Source of the DNA: Phoronis ovalis
Taxonomy: Eukaryota > Phoronida > Phoronidae
DNA length: 17,488 nt
Direction: 5' to 3'
Assembly (NCBI GenBank): GCA_028565635.1
Contig: JAOXYB010020593.1
Span: forward strand, 1-17,488
Both the position numbers and the translations under genes were made by a program. Shown here piece by piece: positions 17,346 to 17,488 of this stretch. How positions within the stretch are numbered: position 1 is the stretch's first letter; every line of letters begins with the position of its first letter. Under the pieces are notes generated by a model, which worked only from the letters and a program-made list of their open reading frames with translations, searched no databases and was not told the DNA's origin.

Positions 17346-17477
17346 ATGCCCTCTTTAGAATACTATAAAAATGAATTGAGAACATACTATAAACTAGAAA
17401 CAATTTGGTCCAGGAAAAATTTTAAATTAGAAGTATTTGAAAAAAAATGGAAAGATTACACAGATTTTCTAAACTGA
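17346..17477 (+). pseudogene. Possible LINE (L1/Tx1-like) ORF C-terminal fragment
   Basis: An open frame of 43 codons ending at TGA 17475-17477 encodes EYYKNELRTYYKLET, then VFEKKWKDYTDFLN. A Y-Y-K-x-E-x-Y...F-x-x-KW-x-x-Y-x-x-x-L end is characteristic of the extreme C-terminus of L1/Tx1-type ORF2 proteins. The frame is closed by a stop just upstream (near 17335), so the copy is truncated or frameshifted. The match is short and could be chance. Confidence 0.42.
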
Positions 17478-17488
17478 TTGATGTTTTT

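Noticed and set aside
1-17488. tRNA, rRNA, CRISPR array or bacterial operon
   Set aside because: No cloverleaf with a GGTTCGAATCC-type arm, no rRNA-like conserved stretch, no regularly spaced repeats, and the coding pattern is spliced.

Overview
The window is AT-rich animal DNA, most likely from a marine invertebrate and probably a mollusc. The evidence is one multi-exon gene of the VWDE type (von Willebrand factor D domain plus EGF), with GT-AG introns of about 0.2-1.3 kb. There is also an isolated MAM-domain exon, decayed non-LTR retrotransposon pieces, a miniature inverted-repeat element and several simple repeats. Nothing looks prokaryotic. The species assignment is inference.

Main gene, minus strand, 12510 down to 1226. 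Sixteen coding exons join in consistent phase to give 816 codons, still open at the last donor, so the 3' end lies beyond the left edge. The predicted protein is secreted. In order it has a signal peptide, a short Cys module, an N-terminal beta-rich region, a complete VWD domain (exons 7-10), a Cys-rich linker with an RKKR site, a helical Cys module, one EGF-like domain split across exons 14 and 15, and a further Cys segment ending at an RRKR site. A TATA box, a palindromic CRE-like site and a short upstream ORF lie just 5' of it (12549-12741).

Left end, 1-1225. This is the 5' part of an intron of the main gene. It holds an (ATAG)n tract, a 397-bp miniature inverted-repeat element with a perfect 10-bp target-site duplication, and a frameshifted LINE reverse-transcriptase tail directly abutting that element.

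Right end, 12742-17488. This is mostly non-coding. It holds two copies of a roughly 0.55-0.59 kb direct repeat (14388 and 15787) and one MAM-domain exon on the minus strand (16546-16680) whose partner exons I could not find. The extreme right edge carries a plus-strand open segment resembling the C-terminus of an L1/Tx1-type LINE. The MAM exon belongs to a different upstream gene or is a relic.

The points most worth checking are the 54-bp tandem duplication that copies the exon 9 splice donor, the three basic cleavage motifs around the VWD and EGF modules, the MITE inserted at the LINE remnant, and the orphan MAM exon. I did not find a convincing previously undescribed multi-gene system.
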